Origin: Actinophytocola oryzae
Lineage (GTDB): Bacteria; Actinomycetota; Actinomycetes; Mycobacteriales; Pseudonocardiaceae
Reading direction: 5' to 3'
NCBI RefSeq assembly: GCF_004364325.1
Contig: NZ_SOCP01000013.1
Location: 124,001-188,000, forward strand
Length of the DNA stretch: 64,000 nucleotides
Shown: positions 49,527-57,003 of the stretch, piece after piece
How positions within the stretch are numbered: position 1 is the first letter of the stretch
How the letters are laid out: each line of letters opens with the position of its first letter
The notes under the pieces: generated by a model
Told to the model about the DNA's origin: nothing
Seen by the model: the letters and a program-made list of their open reading frames with translations, nothing else
Databases searched by the model: none
Made by a program: the position numbers and the translations under genes

Positions 49527-50227
49527 AGCGCCGTGGCGGACGAGGCCTCGGTCTCGTCCGCCACGACTCCGTCCGGGGTGATGCCCAGCCGGGACAGCGC
49601 CGACCAGGCACTGTCGTTGATCGTGATGGCGCGGTGCGGGTCGCGGACCAGCCAGCCCGCGGCGAGCGCCCTGGTGAGGATCGCGGCGGGCAGGGCGCCG
49701 GCCAGGTGCTCCCGGCGTTCGGTCCAGTCCAGGCAGTCGCGGAGCAGGGCGCGGCGGGTGTTCGGCAGTTCGACGCCCAGCTCGGTGAGCGTGTTGCGGC
49801 CGTGGCTGGTGACCGCCAGGCCGTCGCGGTCGCTCAGGAGGCCTTCGGCGAACATGCCGTCGCGCAGTGCCACGCCGAGGCGGCCGGCGAGGTGGTCGTA
49901 GCAGGTGCGGGCCTCGCCGAGACGACGTGCGCGGACGCTGGCCCGCAGCCCGCGCGGTGCTTCCGGGCCCGCGTGGCTGGACAGCCGCTCGATCAGCTCG
50001 GCAACCTGGGGGCCCGCGAGACGGATGTAGCGGTGCCTGCCCTGCTTGAGGGTCCGCACGAAGCCGGCGTCGGTGAGGGTGCGGACGTGCTCGCTCGCCG
50101 TGGACGGCGCGACCCGCGCGGTGTGGGCCAGCTCCCCGACCGTCCAGGCCCGGCCGTCGATCAGGGCCATGCACATCGTGGCGCGGCTGTTGTCGGCGAG
50201 CACGGCGGCCACCTCGGCGAGCTTCAT
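49523..50227 (-). CDS. ArsR-type winged-helix regulator
   Basis: A 234-residue regulator. The ArsR-like HTH is in the N-terminus (MKLAEVAAVLADNSRATMCM, TVGELAHTARVAPSTASEHV, FVRTLKQGRHRYIRL). The remaining 130 residues form an unnamed helical domain common in this actinobacterial subgroup; no metal-binding CxC motif is present, so the ligand is not a metal in the usual way. It is divergent from the flavin-reductase-like gene, with a 30-bp palindrome between them. Confidence 0.88.
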   Translation of the reverse strand: MKLAEVAAVLADNSRATMCMALIDGRAWTVGELAHTARVAPSTASEHVRTLTDAGFVRTLKQGRHRYIRLAGPQVAELIERLSSHAGPEAPRGLRASVRARRLGEARTCYDHLAGRLGVALRDGMFAEGLLSDRDGLAVTSHGRNTLTELGVELPNTRRALLRDCLDWTERREHLAGALPAAILTRALAAGWLVRDPHRAITINDSAWSALSRLGITPDGVVADETEASSATAL

Positions 50228-50244
50228 ACCTCGATGCTAGGCAA

Positions 50245-50274
50245 TCGACATGTCGGCGCACGCCGACGCGTCGA
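50245..50274. promoter_or_regulatory. 30-bp imperfect palindrome between arsR-type and flavin-reductase genes
   Basis: The outer arms TCGACATGTCGGC and GCCGACGCGTCGA pair in 11 of 13 positions around GCAC, with a perfect GTCGGC/GCCGAC core. It sits midway between the two divergent starts and would be the natural operator for the ArsR-type regulator. It covers the alternative ATG at 50250, favouring the start at 50292. Confidence 0.65.
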
Positions 50275-50291
50275 GGCGGCAGCCTGGGGTC

Positions 50292-50906
50292 ATGATCATC
50301 GAACCGCCCGTCCTCTACCCCGGAACGCCGGTCGTGCTGGTCTCCAGCGTGAACCCCGACGGCACGACCAACCTGGCGCCGATGTCGTCGGCGTGGGCGC
50401 TCGGCCACACCGCCGTGCTCGGGCTCGGCGCGGAGGGGCAGACCTACCAGAACCTGTCCGCGCGGCCGGACTGCGTGCTCAACTACGCCAGCGCCGACCT
50501 GTGGACCGCGATCGAGCGCCTCGCACCGCTGACCGGCGCGTCCCCCGTGCCTGCCTCGAAGGCCGCCCAGTTCCGGACAGAACGCGACAAGTTCGGCGCG
50601 TCCGGCCTCACGCCGGTGCGTGGTGAGCTGGTGGCGGTCGACCGCGTCGCCGAATGCCCGATCCAGGTGGAGGCACGCGTCCTGGACGCTCGGCCACTCA
50701 CGACCGGCGACGGCTGCGCGGTCGAGGTGGCCGTACTGCGGGTGCACGTACACCCTGAGCTGGCCGAACCGGACCTGCGGCACGTGCGGGTGGACGAGTG
50801 GTCACCGCTGTTCTACGTGTTCCGCCACTACGTCGGCAGAGGCGCGGAACTGGGCCGCACCTTCCGCGCCACGACGCCCGCGGTGAGCGCCATGAGCGGC
50901 TCCTGA
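50292..50906 (+). CDS. Flavin reductase-like FMN-binding protein
   Basis: A 204-residue split-barrel protein of the flavin reductase-like family. The conserved start IIEPPVLYPGTPVVLVSSVNPDGTTNLAPMSSAWALG forms the FMN phosphate site, and LNYASADLW and CPIQVEARVL follow. It may reduce flavin or use it in a redox reaction. ATG 50292 is chosen because homology begins there and the 50250 ATG lies within a palindrome. It is divergent from the ArsR-type gene and probably repressed by it. Confidence 0.87.
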   Translation: MIIEPPVLYPGTPVVLVSSVNPDGTTNLAPMSSAWALGHTAVLGLGAEGQTYQNLSARPDCVLNYASADLWTAIERLAPLTGASPVPASKAAQFRTERDKFGASGLTPVRGELVAVDRVAECPIQVEARVLDARPLTTGDGCAVEVAVLRVHVHPELAEPDLRHVRVDEWSPLFYVFRHYVGRGAELGRTFRATTPAVSAMSGS

Positions 50907-51045
50907 CCGGCTCGAAACACACTCAACCGGCGAAGCAGGCCTGCCCGAACGGGCCGAAGCTCCCGAACAGGCCCGGTCAAGCCGTCCCTGCCGACTCAAC
51001 CCACACCTCACCCCGGCCGTCACCCCGACCACGGCTCGGCAATCG

Positions 51046-52404
51046 TCAGAGCGAGGCGATCAGGCGCTCCACCCGCTCGTCCACCGCGCGGAACGGGTCC
51101 TTGCACAGGACCGTGCGCTGCGCCTGGTCGTTCAGCTTCAGGTGTACCCAGTCGACCGTGAAATCGCGCCCGGCCTGCTGGGCCGCCGCGATGAAGTCGC
51201 CGCGGAGCTTGGCCCGGGTGGTCTGGGGCGGTGTGTCCTTGGCGGCCTCGATCTCGCCGTCCTCGGTGACCCGTGCGACCAGGTCCTTGCGTTGCAGCAG
51301 GTCGAAGATACCCCGGCCGCGCCTGATGTCATGGTAGGCGAGGTCGAGCTGCGCGATGCGTGGCGACGACAGCTCCATGCCGTGCTTGGCCTGGTAGCGC
51401 TCGACGAGACGGTGCTTGATCGCCCAGTCGATCTCGCGGTCGATGCGGCTCAGGTCCTGCGCCTCGACGGCGTCGAGGGTGCGGCCCCACAGCTCGATCA
51501 CGCGGTCGGCGACCGGGTCCGGGCCACGCTGCGCGACGTGCTCGGCCGCGCGGGTGAAGTACTCGCGCTGGATGTCCAGCGCGGAGGCCTCCCGACCGCC
51601 CGCCAGGCGCACCAGGCGGCGGCCCGTCAGGTCGTGGCTGATCTCGCGGATGGCGCGTATCGGGTTGTCCAGGCTGAAGTCCCGGAACTGGACGCCGTCC
51701 TCGATCATCTCCAGGACGAGGTTCGCGCTGCCGACCTTCAGCAGCGTCGTGGCCTCGGCCATGTTCGAGTCGCCGACGATGACGTGCAGCCTGCGGTAAC
51801 GCTCCGCGTCCGCGTGTGGCTCGTCCCGCGTGTTGATGATCGGGCGGGACCGCGTGGTCGCGGACGACACGCCCTCCCAGATGTGCTCGGCACGCTGTGA
51901 CAGGCAGTACACGGCGCCACGCGGGGTCTGGAGCACCTTGCCCGCGCCGCAGATGAGCTGGCGTGTCACCAGGAAGGGCAGCAGCACGTCCGCGATCCGC
52001 GAGAACTCACCCGCACGGGTGACCAGGTAGTTCTCGTGGCAGCCGTACGAGTTGCCCGCCGAGTCCGTGTTGTTCTTGAACAGGAAGATGTCGCCGCCGA
52101 TGCCCTCGTCCGCCAGCCGTCGCTCGGCGTCGACGAGCAGGTCCTCGAGGATCCGCTCCCCCGCCTTGTCGTGCGTGACCAGCTGCACCAGGTCGTCGCA
52201 CTCCGCGGTGGCGTACTCGGGGTGCGAGCCGACATCGAGGTAGAGACGAGAACCGTTGCGCAGGAACACGTTCGAGGAACGGCCCCAGGACACCACCCGT
52301 CGAAACAGATACCGCGCGACCTCGTCCGGGCTCAGCCTGCGCTGCCCATGGAAGGTACAGGTCACGCCGAACTCGGTTTCGATGCCGAAGATCCGCCGCT
52401 GCAT
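51046..52404 (-). CDS. pafA: Pup-protein ligase PafA
   Basis: A 452-residue ligase that links the C-terminal glutamate of Pup to lysines of target proteins with ATP. The N-terminal strand RRIFGIETEFGVTC holds the metal-binding Glu9 and Glu11, and Asp57 in RLYLDVGSHPEYAT is the catalytic base. Other fixed blocks are FLFKNNTDSAGNSYGCHENYL and RPIINTRDEPHAD. The length is standard. A TAGGCT -10 lies 7 bp upstream of the ATG, suggesting a leaderless mRNA; no PafBC-type element was found here. Confidence 0.97.
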   Translation of the reverse strand: MQRRIFGIETEFGVTCTFHGQRRLSPDEVARYLFRRVVSWGRSSNVFLRNGSRLYLDVGSHPEYATAECDDLVQLVTHDKAGERILEDLLVDAERRLADEGIGGDIFLFKNNTDSAGNSYGCHENYLVTRAGEFSRIADVLLPFLVTRQLICGAGKVLQTPRGAVYCLSQRAEHIWEGVSSATTRSRPIINTRDEPHADAERYRRLHVIVGDSNMAEATTLLKVGSANLVLEMIEDGVQFRDFSLDNPIRAIREISHDLTGRRLVRLAGGREASALDIQREYFTRAAEHVAQRGPDPVADRVIELWGRTLDAVEAQDLSRIDREIDWAIKHRLVERYQAKHGMELSSPRIAQLDLAYHDIRRGRGIFDLLQRKDLVARVTEDGEIEAAKDTPPQTTRAKLRGDFIAAAQQAGRDFTVDWVHLKLNDQAQRTVLCKDPFRAVDERVERLIASL

Positions 52405-52485
52405 CCCTTTAGCCTAGGCTTTTCCCGGCCACGTTTCTTGTGACCGCTCGTGAGTGAGATGAACAAGTCATCGAAGGCTGTCCCA

Positions 52486-53256
52486 TCACGCTTCGTTGGT
52501 CCCGCCGGACTCGGAGTCGGAAGGCGCCTCGGGCTCGGCAGGTTCGTCCGTGGCTTCGGGCGTTTCGGCAGGGAGCAGCGCGGCGAGCGCGGCGCCCTCG
52601 ATCCGTCGGAACGCCCGCTTGGGCCGTGCCCGGTCGAGCACCGCGACCTCGATCTTGCCGACGCCGCTGTCCCCGTTGCCCGACTGGGAGCCCGCCCCGA
52701 GAGCCGCCACCGCGAAGCGGAGCGCGGCCGCCAGGTCCATGCCCTCCTCGTAGATCTCCTTCATCTTCGTGGAGACCGGCTCGGTCTGGCCGCCCATGAC
52801 CAGGTACGACGGCTCGTCCACGATCGAGCCGTCGTAGGTGAGGCGGTAGAGCTGGTCGGCCTCCGGCGTCGCGCCGACCTCGGCGACGCACAGCTCGACC
52901 TCGTAGGGCTTGAGCTGGTCGGAGAACACCGATGCCAGGGTCTGCGCGTAGACGTTGACGAGCAGGCGCGCCGAGACGTCCCGGGGGTCGTTGGCAAGGC
53001 CCCACAGGTCGACGTGGCGGATGCCGCCGCGGCGAAGGCCGTCGTACTCGCTGTAACGGCCGGTCGCGGCGAACCCGATGCGTGCGTAGATCTCCGACAC
53101 CTTGTGCAGCGTCGCCGACGGGTTGTCGGCCACGAACAGCACGCCGCCCGCGTACTTGAGAGCCACGACGCTGCGGCCCCTCGCGATGCCCTTGCGGGCA
53201 TACTCCGAGCGGTCCCGCATCAACTGCTCGGGAGAGGCGTACAGCGGCATGGTCAC
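52486..53256 (-). CDS. prcA: 20S proteasome alpha subunit
   Basis: A 256-residue alpha-type subunit that forms the outer gated rings. The N-terminal gate MPLYASPEQLMRDRSEYARKGIARG and GRSVVALKYAGGVLFVADN are conserved. The C-terminus is acidic and Pro/Glu-rich. I chose GTG 53256, with GAGGAG at a good distance; ATG 53250 is the alternative. It follows prcB by 35 bp in the pup-prcB-prcA operon. Confidence 0.97.
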   Translation of the reverse strand: MTMPLYASPEQLMRDRSEYARKGIARGRSVVALKYAGGVLFVADNPSATLHKVSEIYARIGFAATGRYSEYDGLRRGGIRHVDLWGLANDPRDVSARLLVNVYAQTLASVFSDQLKPYEVELCVAEVGATPEADQLYRLTYDGSIVDEPSYLVMGGQTEPVSTKMKEIYEEGMDLAAALRFAVAALGAGSQSGNGDSGVGKIEVAVLDRARPKRAFRRIEGAALAALLPAETPEATDEPAEPEAPSDSESGGTNEA

Positions 53257-53291
53257 GGTGGTGGCTCCTCTGTTGGCGCTGGTCGGGGTCG

Positions 53292-54173
53292 TCAGCCGCG
53301 GGGGCGGCTGCCGCGTGCGGTCACCACGGACTCGGTGACCGTCGCGATGCGGTCCTCCGCGACGGCGGCCGCGCCGTCGGCCGCGGTGACCGTGATGATG
53401 CTGGGGTAGATCTTGCGGGCGAGGTCGGGGCCACCGGTCGCCGAGTCGTCGTCGGCGGCGTCGTACAGGGCCTCGATCGCGATGCGGATCGCGGTCTCCT
53501 CGTCACAGCCCGGGTCCCACAGCTTCTTCAGCGCCGAGCGCGCGAACAGCGAGCCCGAGCCGACGCCGTGGAAACCGGCACGTTCCTCGTAGCGGCCGCC
53601 GACCACGTCGAACGAGACGATCCGGCCCGCACGGTCCGGGTCGTCCGCGTCCACGTCGTAGCCGACGAACAGCGGGATCGCCGCGAGGCCCTGCATGGCG
53701 GCCTCGAGGTTGCCCCGCACCAGCGCGGACAGCTTGTTGGTCTTGGCGTCCAGTGACAGCGAGACGCCCTCGAGCTTCTCGTAGTGCGACAGCTCGACCT
53801 GGTAGACGCGGACCATCTCCAGCGCGATGCCGGCCGTGCCCGCGATCCCCACCGCCGAGTAGGCGTCGGTGACGAACACCTTCTCCATGTCGCGCTGCAG
53901 GATGAGGTTGCCCGAGGTCGCGCGGTGGTCACCGGCGATGAGCACGCCGCCGGCGAAGCACACCGCGACGATGGTGGTGCCGTGTGCCGGCTGCTGCATC
54001 AGGTCCGACACGTGCCGGGCACGCACCGGCTCCTCAGTGCCCAGTCCACCGCTGCTCGGGAGCAGGTGTGGGGCCTGCACCCGGAGGAAGTCCATGAACG
54101 AGGACGTCTCGGCGGTCATGTAGGCAGCCGGGAGCGATGCGCCGGGCATGGCGCGATTCGAGGTGTGTTCCAT
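53292..54173 (-). CDS. prcB: 20S proteasome beta subunit
   Basis: A 293-residue precursor of the catalytic beta subunit. A 65-residue propeptide ends at HG just before Thr66 (AHGTTIVAVCFAGG), which becomes the N-terminal nucleophile after self-cleavage. Typical core strands are GVLIAGDHRATSG and VGIAGTAGIALEM. It lies between pup (39 bp upstream) and prcA. The operon probably starts at a PafBC-type promoter in front of pup. Confidence 0.97.
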   Translation of the reverse strand: MEHTSNRAMPGASLPAAYMTAETSSFMDFLRVQAPHLLPSSGGLGTEEPVRARHVSDLMQQPAHGTTIVAVCFAGGVLIAGDHRATSGNLILQRDMEKVFVTDAYSAVGIAGTAGIALEMVRVYQVELSHYEKLEGVSLSLDAKTNKLSALVRGNLEAAMQGLAAIPLFVGYDVDADDPDRAGRIVSFDVVGGRYEERAGFHGVGSGSLFARSALKKLWDPGCDEETAIRIAIEALYDAADDDSATGGPDLARKIYPSIITVTAADGAAAVAEDRIATVTESVVTARGSRPRG

Positions 54174-54212
54174 GCCTGCTTTCAGTCCGTTCGGTGGGGA
54201 CGGCGAGAAAAA

Positions 54213-54401
54213 CTACTCGCCACCCTTTTGCACGTATGCGCGTACGAAGTCCTCGGCGTTCTCCTCGAGCACGTCGTCGATCTCGTCCAAGATCGTGTCG
54301 ACGTCCTCGCCGAGCTTCTCGCGGCGCTCCTGACCAGCCGGCGCGGCACCGTCGACGTCGTCGTCGCCGTCACCTTGGCGCTGGGTCTGTTCCTGGGCCA
54401 T
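54213..54401 (-). CDS. pup: Prokaryotic ubiquitin-like protein Pup
   Basis: A 62-residue intrinsically disordered tag. The N-terminal half is Gln/Asp-rich (MAQEQTQRQGDGDDD), and the C-terminal half has the ARC-binding helix DTILDEIDDVLEENAEDFVRAYVQKGGE. It ends in Gly-Gly-Glu, so it can be ligated by PafA without the Gln to Glu deamidation that Dop performs on GGQ-type Pup. GGGAGG precedes the ATG. A candidate RecA-NDp promoter lies about 30 bp upstream. Confidence 0.97.
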   Translation of the reverse strand: MAQEQTQRQGDGDDDVDGAAPAGQERREKLGEDVDTILDEIDDVLEENAEDFVRAYVQKGGE

Positions 54402-54432
54402 CTCGCCTCCCGGATCGGGGCCTGTCTCCGCC

Positions 54433-54455
54433 AGATTACCGACAGGCCCTGACAT
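54433..54455 (-). promoter_or_regulatory. Candidate PafBC/RecA-NDp promoter of pup-prcB-prcA
   Basis: On the minus strand the element reads ATGTCAGGG, eight bases, then TAATCT, compared with the consensus tTGTCRgtg-N8-TAnnnT; 7 of 9 upstream positions match and spacing is exact. Transcription would begin near 54426, giving a 25-base leader with the pup ribosome site. It is the weakest along with the one before the 59932 gene. Confidence 0.45.
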
Positions 54456-54526
54456 TTTCTTGAACCGACCGGACGATGATCGTGAATCGGGACATTCGCT
54501 CTGGGCGAACGCGGTTGTCCGGTCTC

Positions 54527-56035
54527 CTACTTGCGCGGCCCGCCCGTGAGCGCGTCGACCAGCTCCTCGGCCGTCGCCGACGCCTCCAGCAGCTCCCCGA
54601 CGTGGGACTTGGTGCCCCGGAGCGGCTCGAGCGTCGGGATGCGGACCAGCGACTCGCGGCCGAGGTCGAAGATCACCGAGTCCCAGGAGGCGGCCGCGAT
54701 GGCGTTCGGGTAGCGCTCGAGGCACTGGCCTCGGAAGTACGCCCTGGTGTCCAGCGGCGGGGTCGTGATCGCCGCCTGCACCTCCTCCTCGGTGACCAGG
54801 CGCTTCATCGAGCCACGCGCGACGAGACGGTTGTAGAGGCCGTTCGCGAGCCGCACGTCCGAGTACTGCAGGTCGACCAGGTGCAGGCGCGGCGCGTTCC
54901 ACGCGAGGCCGTCACGGGCGCGGTAACCCTCCAGCAGCCGCAGCTTGGCGGGCCAGTCGAGGCGGTCGGCGCACTCCATGGGGTCGCGGGCCAGCGCGTC
55001 GAGCGTGTCACCCCAGGTCTGCAGGACGTCCATCGACACCGGGTCCTGCTCGGTGCGGTCGATGTGCTCGGTGATCAGCTCGTGGTAGGCCTTCTGGATG
55101 TCCAGGCCGGTGAACTTGTGGCCGTTCGCCAGCTCGACCGTGGCCTTCAGCGTCGGGTCGTGGCTGATCGTGTGCACGGCGCGGACCGGGTCGGCCAGCT
55201 TGAGCGCGTCGAACCGGACACCGGCCTCGATCAGGTCGAGGACCAGCGCCGCAGTGCCGACCTTGAGGTACGTGGAGGTCTCGGCCAGGTTCGCGTCGCC
55301 GATGATGACGTGCAGGCGGCGGTACTTGTCCGCGTCGGCGTGGGGCTCGTCGCGGGTGTTGATGATGCCGCGCTTGAGCGTGGTCTCCAGGCCGACCTCG
55401 ACCTCGATGTAGTCCGCACGCTGGGAGAGCTGGAAGCCGGCCTCCTCGCCTGCCGAGCCGACGCCGACGCGGCCGGAGCCCACGACGACCTGCCGGGACG
55501 CGAAGAACGGCGTCAGGCCGGCGATCACCGAGGTGAACGGCGTGTTGCGGGCCATGAGGTAGTTCTCGTGGGTGCCATAGCTGGCGCCCTTGCCGTCCAC
55601 GTTGTTCTTGTACAGCTGCAGGCGCGGCTGGCCCGGCACGGTGGCGGCCCGCATGGCCGCCTCCTCCATGACCCGCTCGCCCGCCTTGTCCCAGATCACG
55701 GCGTCACGCGCGTTGGTGACCTCCGGCGCGGAGTACTCCGGGTGCGCGTGGTCGACGTAGAGGCGGGCGCCGTTGGTCAGTATCACGTTGGCCGCGCCGA
55801 GGTCCTCGACCTCGGGATCGGACGGGGGCACCCCCGGCGCGCCGAGGTCGAAGCCCCGCGCGTCCCGCAGCGGTGACTCGACCTCGTAGTCCCAGCGGGC
55901 CCTGCGGGCACGGGGGATGTCCGCCGCGGCCGCGTAGGCGAGGACGACCTGGGTTGAGGTCAGTACCGGGTTGGCAGTGGCGTCACCTGGGACGGCGATG
56001 CCGTACTCCACCTCGGTACCCATGATCCGGCGCAT
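54527..56035 (-). CDS. dop: Depupylase/deamidase Dop
   Basis: A 502-residue homologue of PafA that removes Pup from substrates and deamidates GGQ-type Pup. The start RRIMGTEVEYGIAVPG holds Glu8 and Glu10, and RLYVDHAHPEYS the nucleophilic or base Asp. The Dop-specific insertion lies at about 38-80. Conserved YKNNVDGKGASYGTHENYL and KRGIINTRDEPHAD follow. Because Pup here already ends in Glu, its essential job is depupylation and Pup recycling. The ATG is about 8 bases from a TAGGCT -10, so the mRNA is likely leaderless. Confidence 0.96.
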   Translation of the reverse strand: MRRIMGTEVEYGIAVPGDATANPVLTSTQVVLAYAAAADIPRARRARWDYEVESPLRDARGFDLGAPGVPPSDPEVEDLGAANVILTNGARLYVDHAHPEYSAPEVTNARDAVIWDKAGERVMEEAAMRAATVPGQPRLQLYKNNVDGKGASYGTHENYLMARNTPFTSVIAGLTPFFASRQVVVGSGRVGVGSAGEEAGFQLSQRADYIEVEVGLETTLKRGIINTRDEPHADADKYRRLHVIIGDANLAETSTYLKVGTAALVLDLIEAGVRFDALKLADPVRAVHTISHDPTLKATVELANGHKFTGLDIQKAYHELITEHIDRTEQDPVSMDVLQTWGDTLDALARDPMECADRLDWPAKLRLLEGYRARDGLAWNAPRLHLVDLQYSDVRLANGLYNRLVARGSMKRLVTEEEVQAAITTPPLDTRAYFRGQCLERYPNAIAAASWDSVIFDLGRESLVRIPTLEPLRGTKSHVGELLEASATAEELVDALTGGPRK

Positions 56036-56042
56036 GTTCTAG

Positions 56043-56065
56043 AGCCTACGGGCCAGCACCGACAG
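56043..56065 (-). promoter_or_regulatory. Candidate PafBC/RecA-NDp promoter of dop
   Basis: Minus-strand CTGTCGGTG, eight bases (CTGGCCCG), then TAGGCT matches tTGTCRgtg-N8-TAnnnT at 8 of 9 positions with exact spacing. The predicted start of transcription coincides with the dop ATG at 56035. The element lies between the aldo/keto reductase gene and dop. Confidence 0.6.
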
Positions 56066-56097
56066 CGTGCTCGGGGCCATACGGGTGCCGCTTCGGG

Positions 56098-57000
56098 CTA
56101 CGCCCAGGCGAGCGCCGAGCGGTGCTTCCAGTAGACGGCCGCGGGCTCCGCGAGGCTCGGCAGGTCCACCTCGCCGATCCCGGCCGCGACCAGGTTGCTC
56201 GCGAGCTGCTGGGTGCCTGCCGCGCCGGAGAGCACGGTCTCCGCCCAGGGCTGGGCCAGCACGGCGGCCAGCGCCACGGCGTCCGGACCGACGCCCAGCG
56301 ACCTCGCGAGCGCGGCGACGGGTTCCGGCGGTTCGACGGCGAGGCGGCCGTTGGCCATGCCTTCCTTGACCAGGACGTGCGCCCCGGCCTCGTGGGCCTC
56401 GGCCAGCGCGGGGCCGACCGACGGCTCCAGGATGTTCCAGGTCGACTGTACGGCCGTGAAGACGCGGACCCCGTGGCGTTCGAGGGCCAGCGCACGACGT
56501 ACGACGTCCGCCTGGCCGGGACCCGAGGTGGAGAAGCCGACCCGTACCGGGAGGGCCGCCAGGGCGTCCTGTAGCGCGGGGTCGTCGAAGAGCGGGCTGT
56601 CGGGGGTCAGCGAGTGCACCTGGTAAAGGGCCAGGTGGGAGCCGAGCAGAGCGGAGCTCTCGCCCCACTGCGTGCGGAACCGGTCGAGCGTGTGGGACTT
56701 CTCCTCGTGGACGGCCGCGTCCAGGCGCCAGTCGCCGACGTAGGCGTAGCCCCACTTGCTGGAGACCGTGACGTCGTCGGGTGAGCGTGACGCGAGCCAG
56801 CCTGCCAGGAACTCCTCGGCGAGGCCGTAGGAGCGGGCCACGTCCACCCAGCGCACACCGGCCTCGTAGGCGGCGTCGAGCACCGCCCAGGAGGCGTCAC
56901 GCATCGCGTCCACAGAGCGCGACGGCGGCAGCTCGGACCGGCCGACGTTGATGTACGCCGGCCGGCCGAGTGCCGCCAGTCCGAGTCCGAGCCTGTTCAC
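56098..57000 (-). CDS. Aldo/keto reductase between dop and arc
   Basis: A 300-residue TIM-barrel oxidoreductase. The N-terminus LGLGLAALGRPAYINVG and RWVDVARSYGLAEEFLAGWL give the catalytic Asp-Tyr pair, SSKWGYAYVGDW the Lys, and LALYQVHSLTPDS the His. It should reduce carbonyls with NADPH. It starts with GTG 3 bp after the arc stop region, so it is in the arc transcription unit. Its link to pupylation is unclear. The 3' end is followed within 32 bp by the dop promoter. Confidence 0.9.
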   Translation of the reverse strand: MNRLGLGLAALGRPAYINVGRSELPPSRSVDAMRDASWAVLDAAYEAGVRWVDVARSYGLAEEFLAGWLASRSPDDVTVSSKWGYAYVGDWRLDAAVHEEKSHTLDRFRTQWGESSALLGSHLALYQVHSLTPDSPLFDDPALQDALAALPVRVGFSTSGPGQADVVRRALALERHGVRVFTAVQSTWNILEPSVGPALAEAHEAGAHVLVKEGMANGRLAVEPPEPVAALARSLGVGPDAVALAAVLAQPWAETVLSGAAGTQQLASNLVAAGIGEVDLPSLAEPAAVYWKHRSALAWA

Positions 57001-57003
57001 GTG

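Noticed and set aside
50907..51045. Possible gene between the flavin-reductase gene and pafA
   Set aside because: 139 bp between convergent genes with no start or structure I could support.
52405..52440. RecA-NDp element upstream of pafA
   Set aside because: TAGGCT is present as a -10, but the bases at the required spacing (CGTGGCCGG) do not match.
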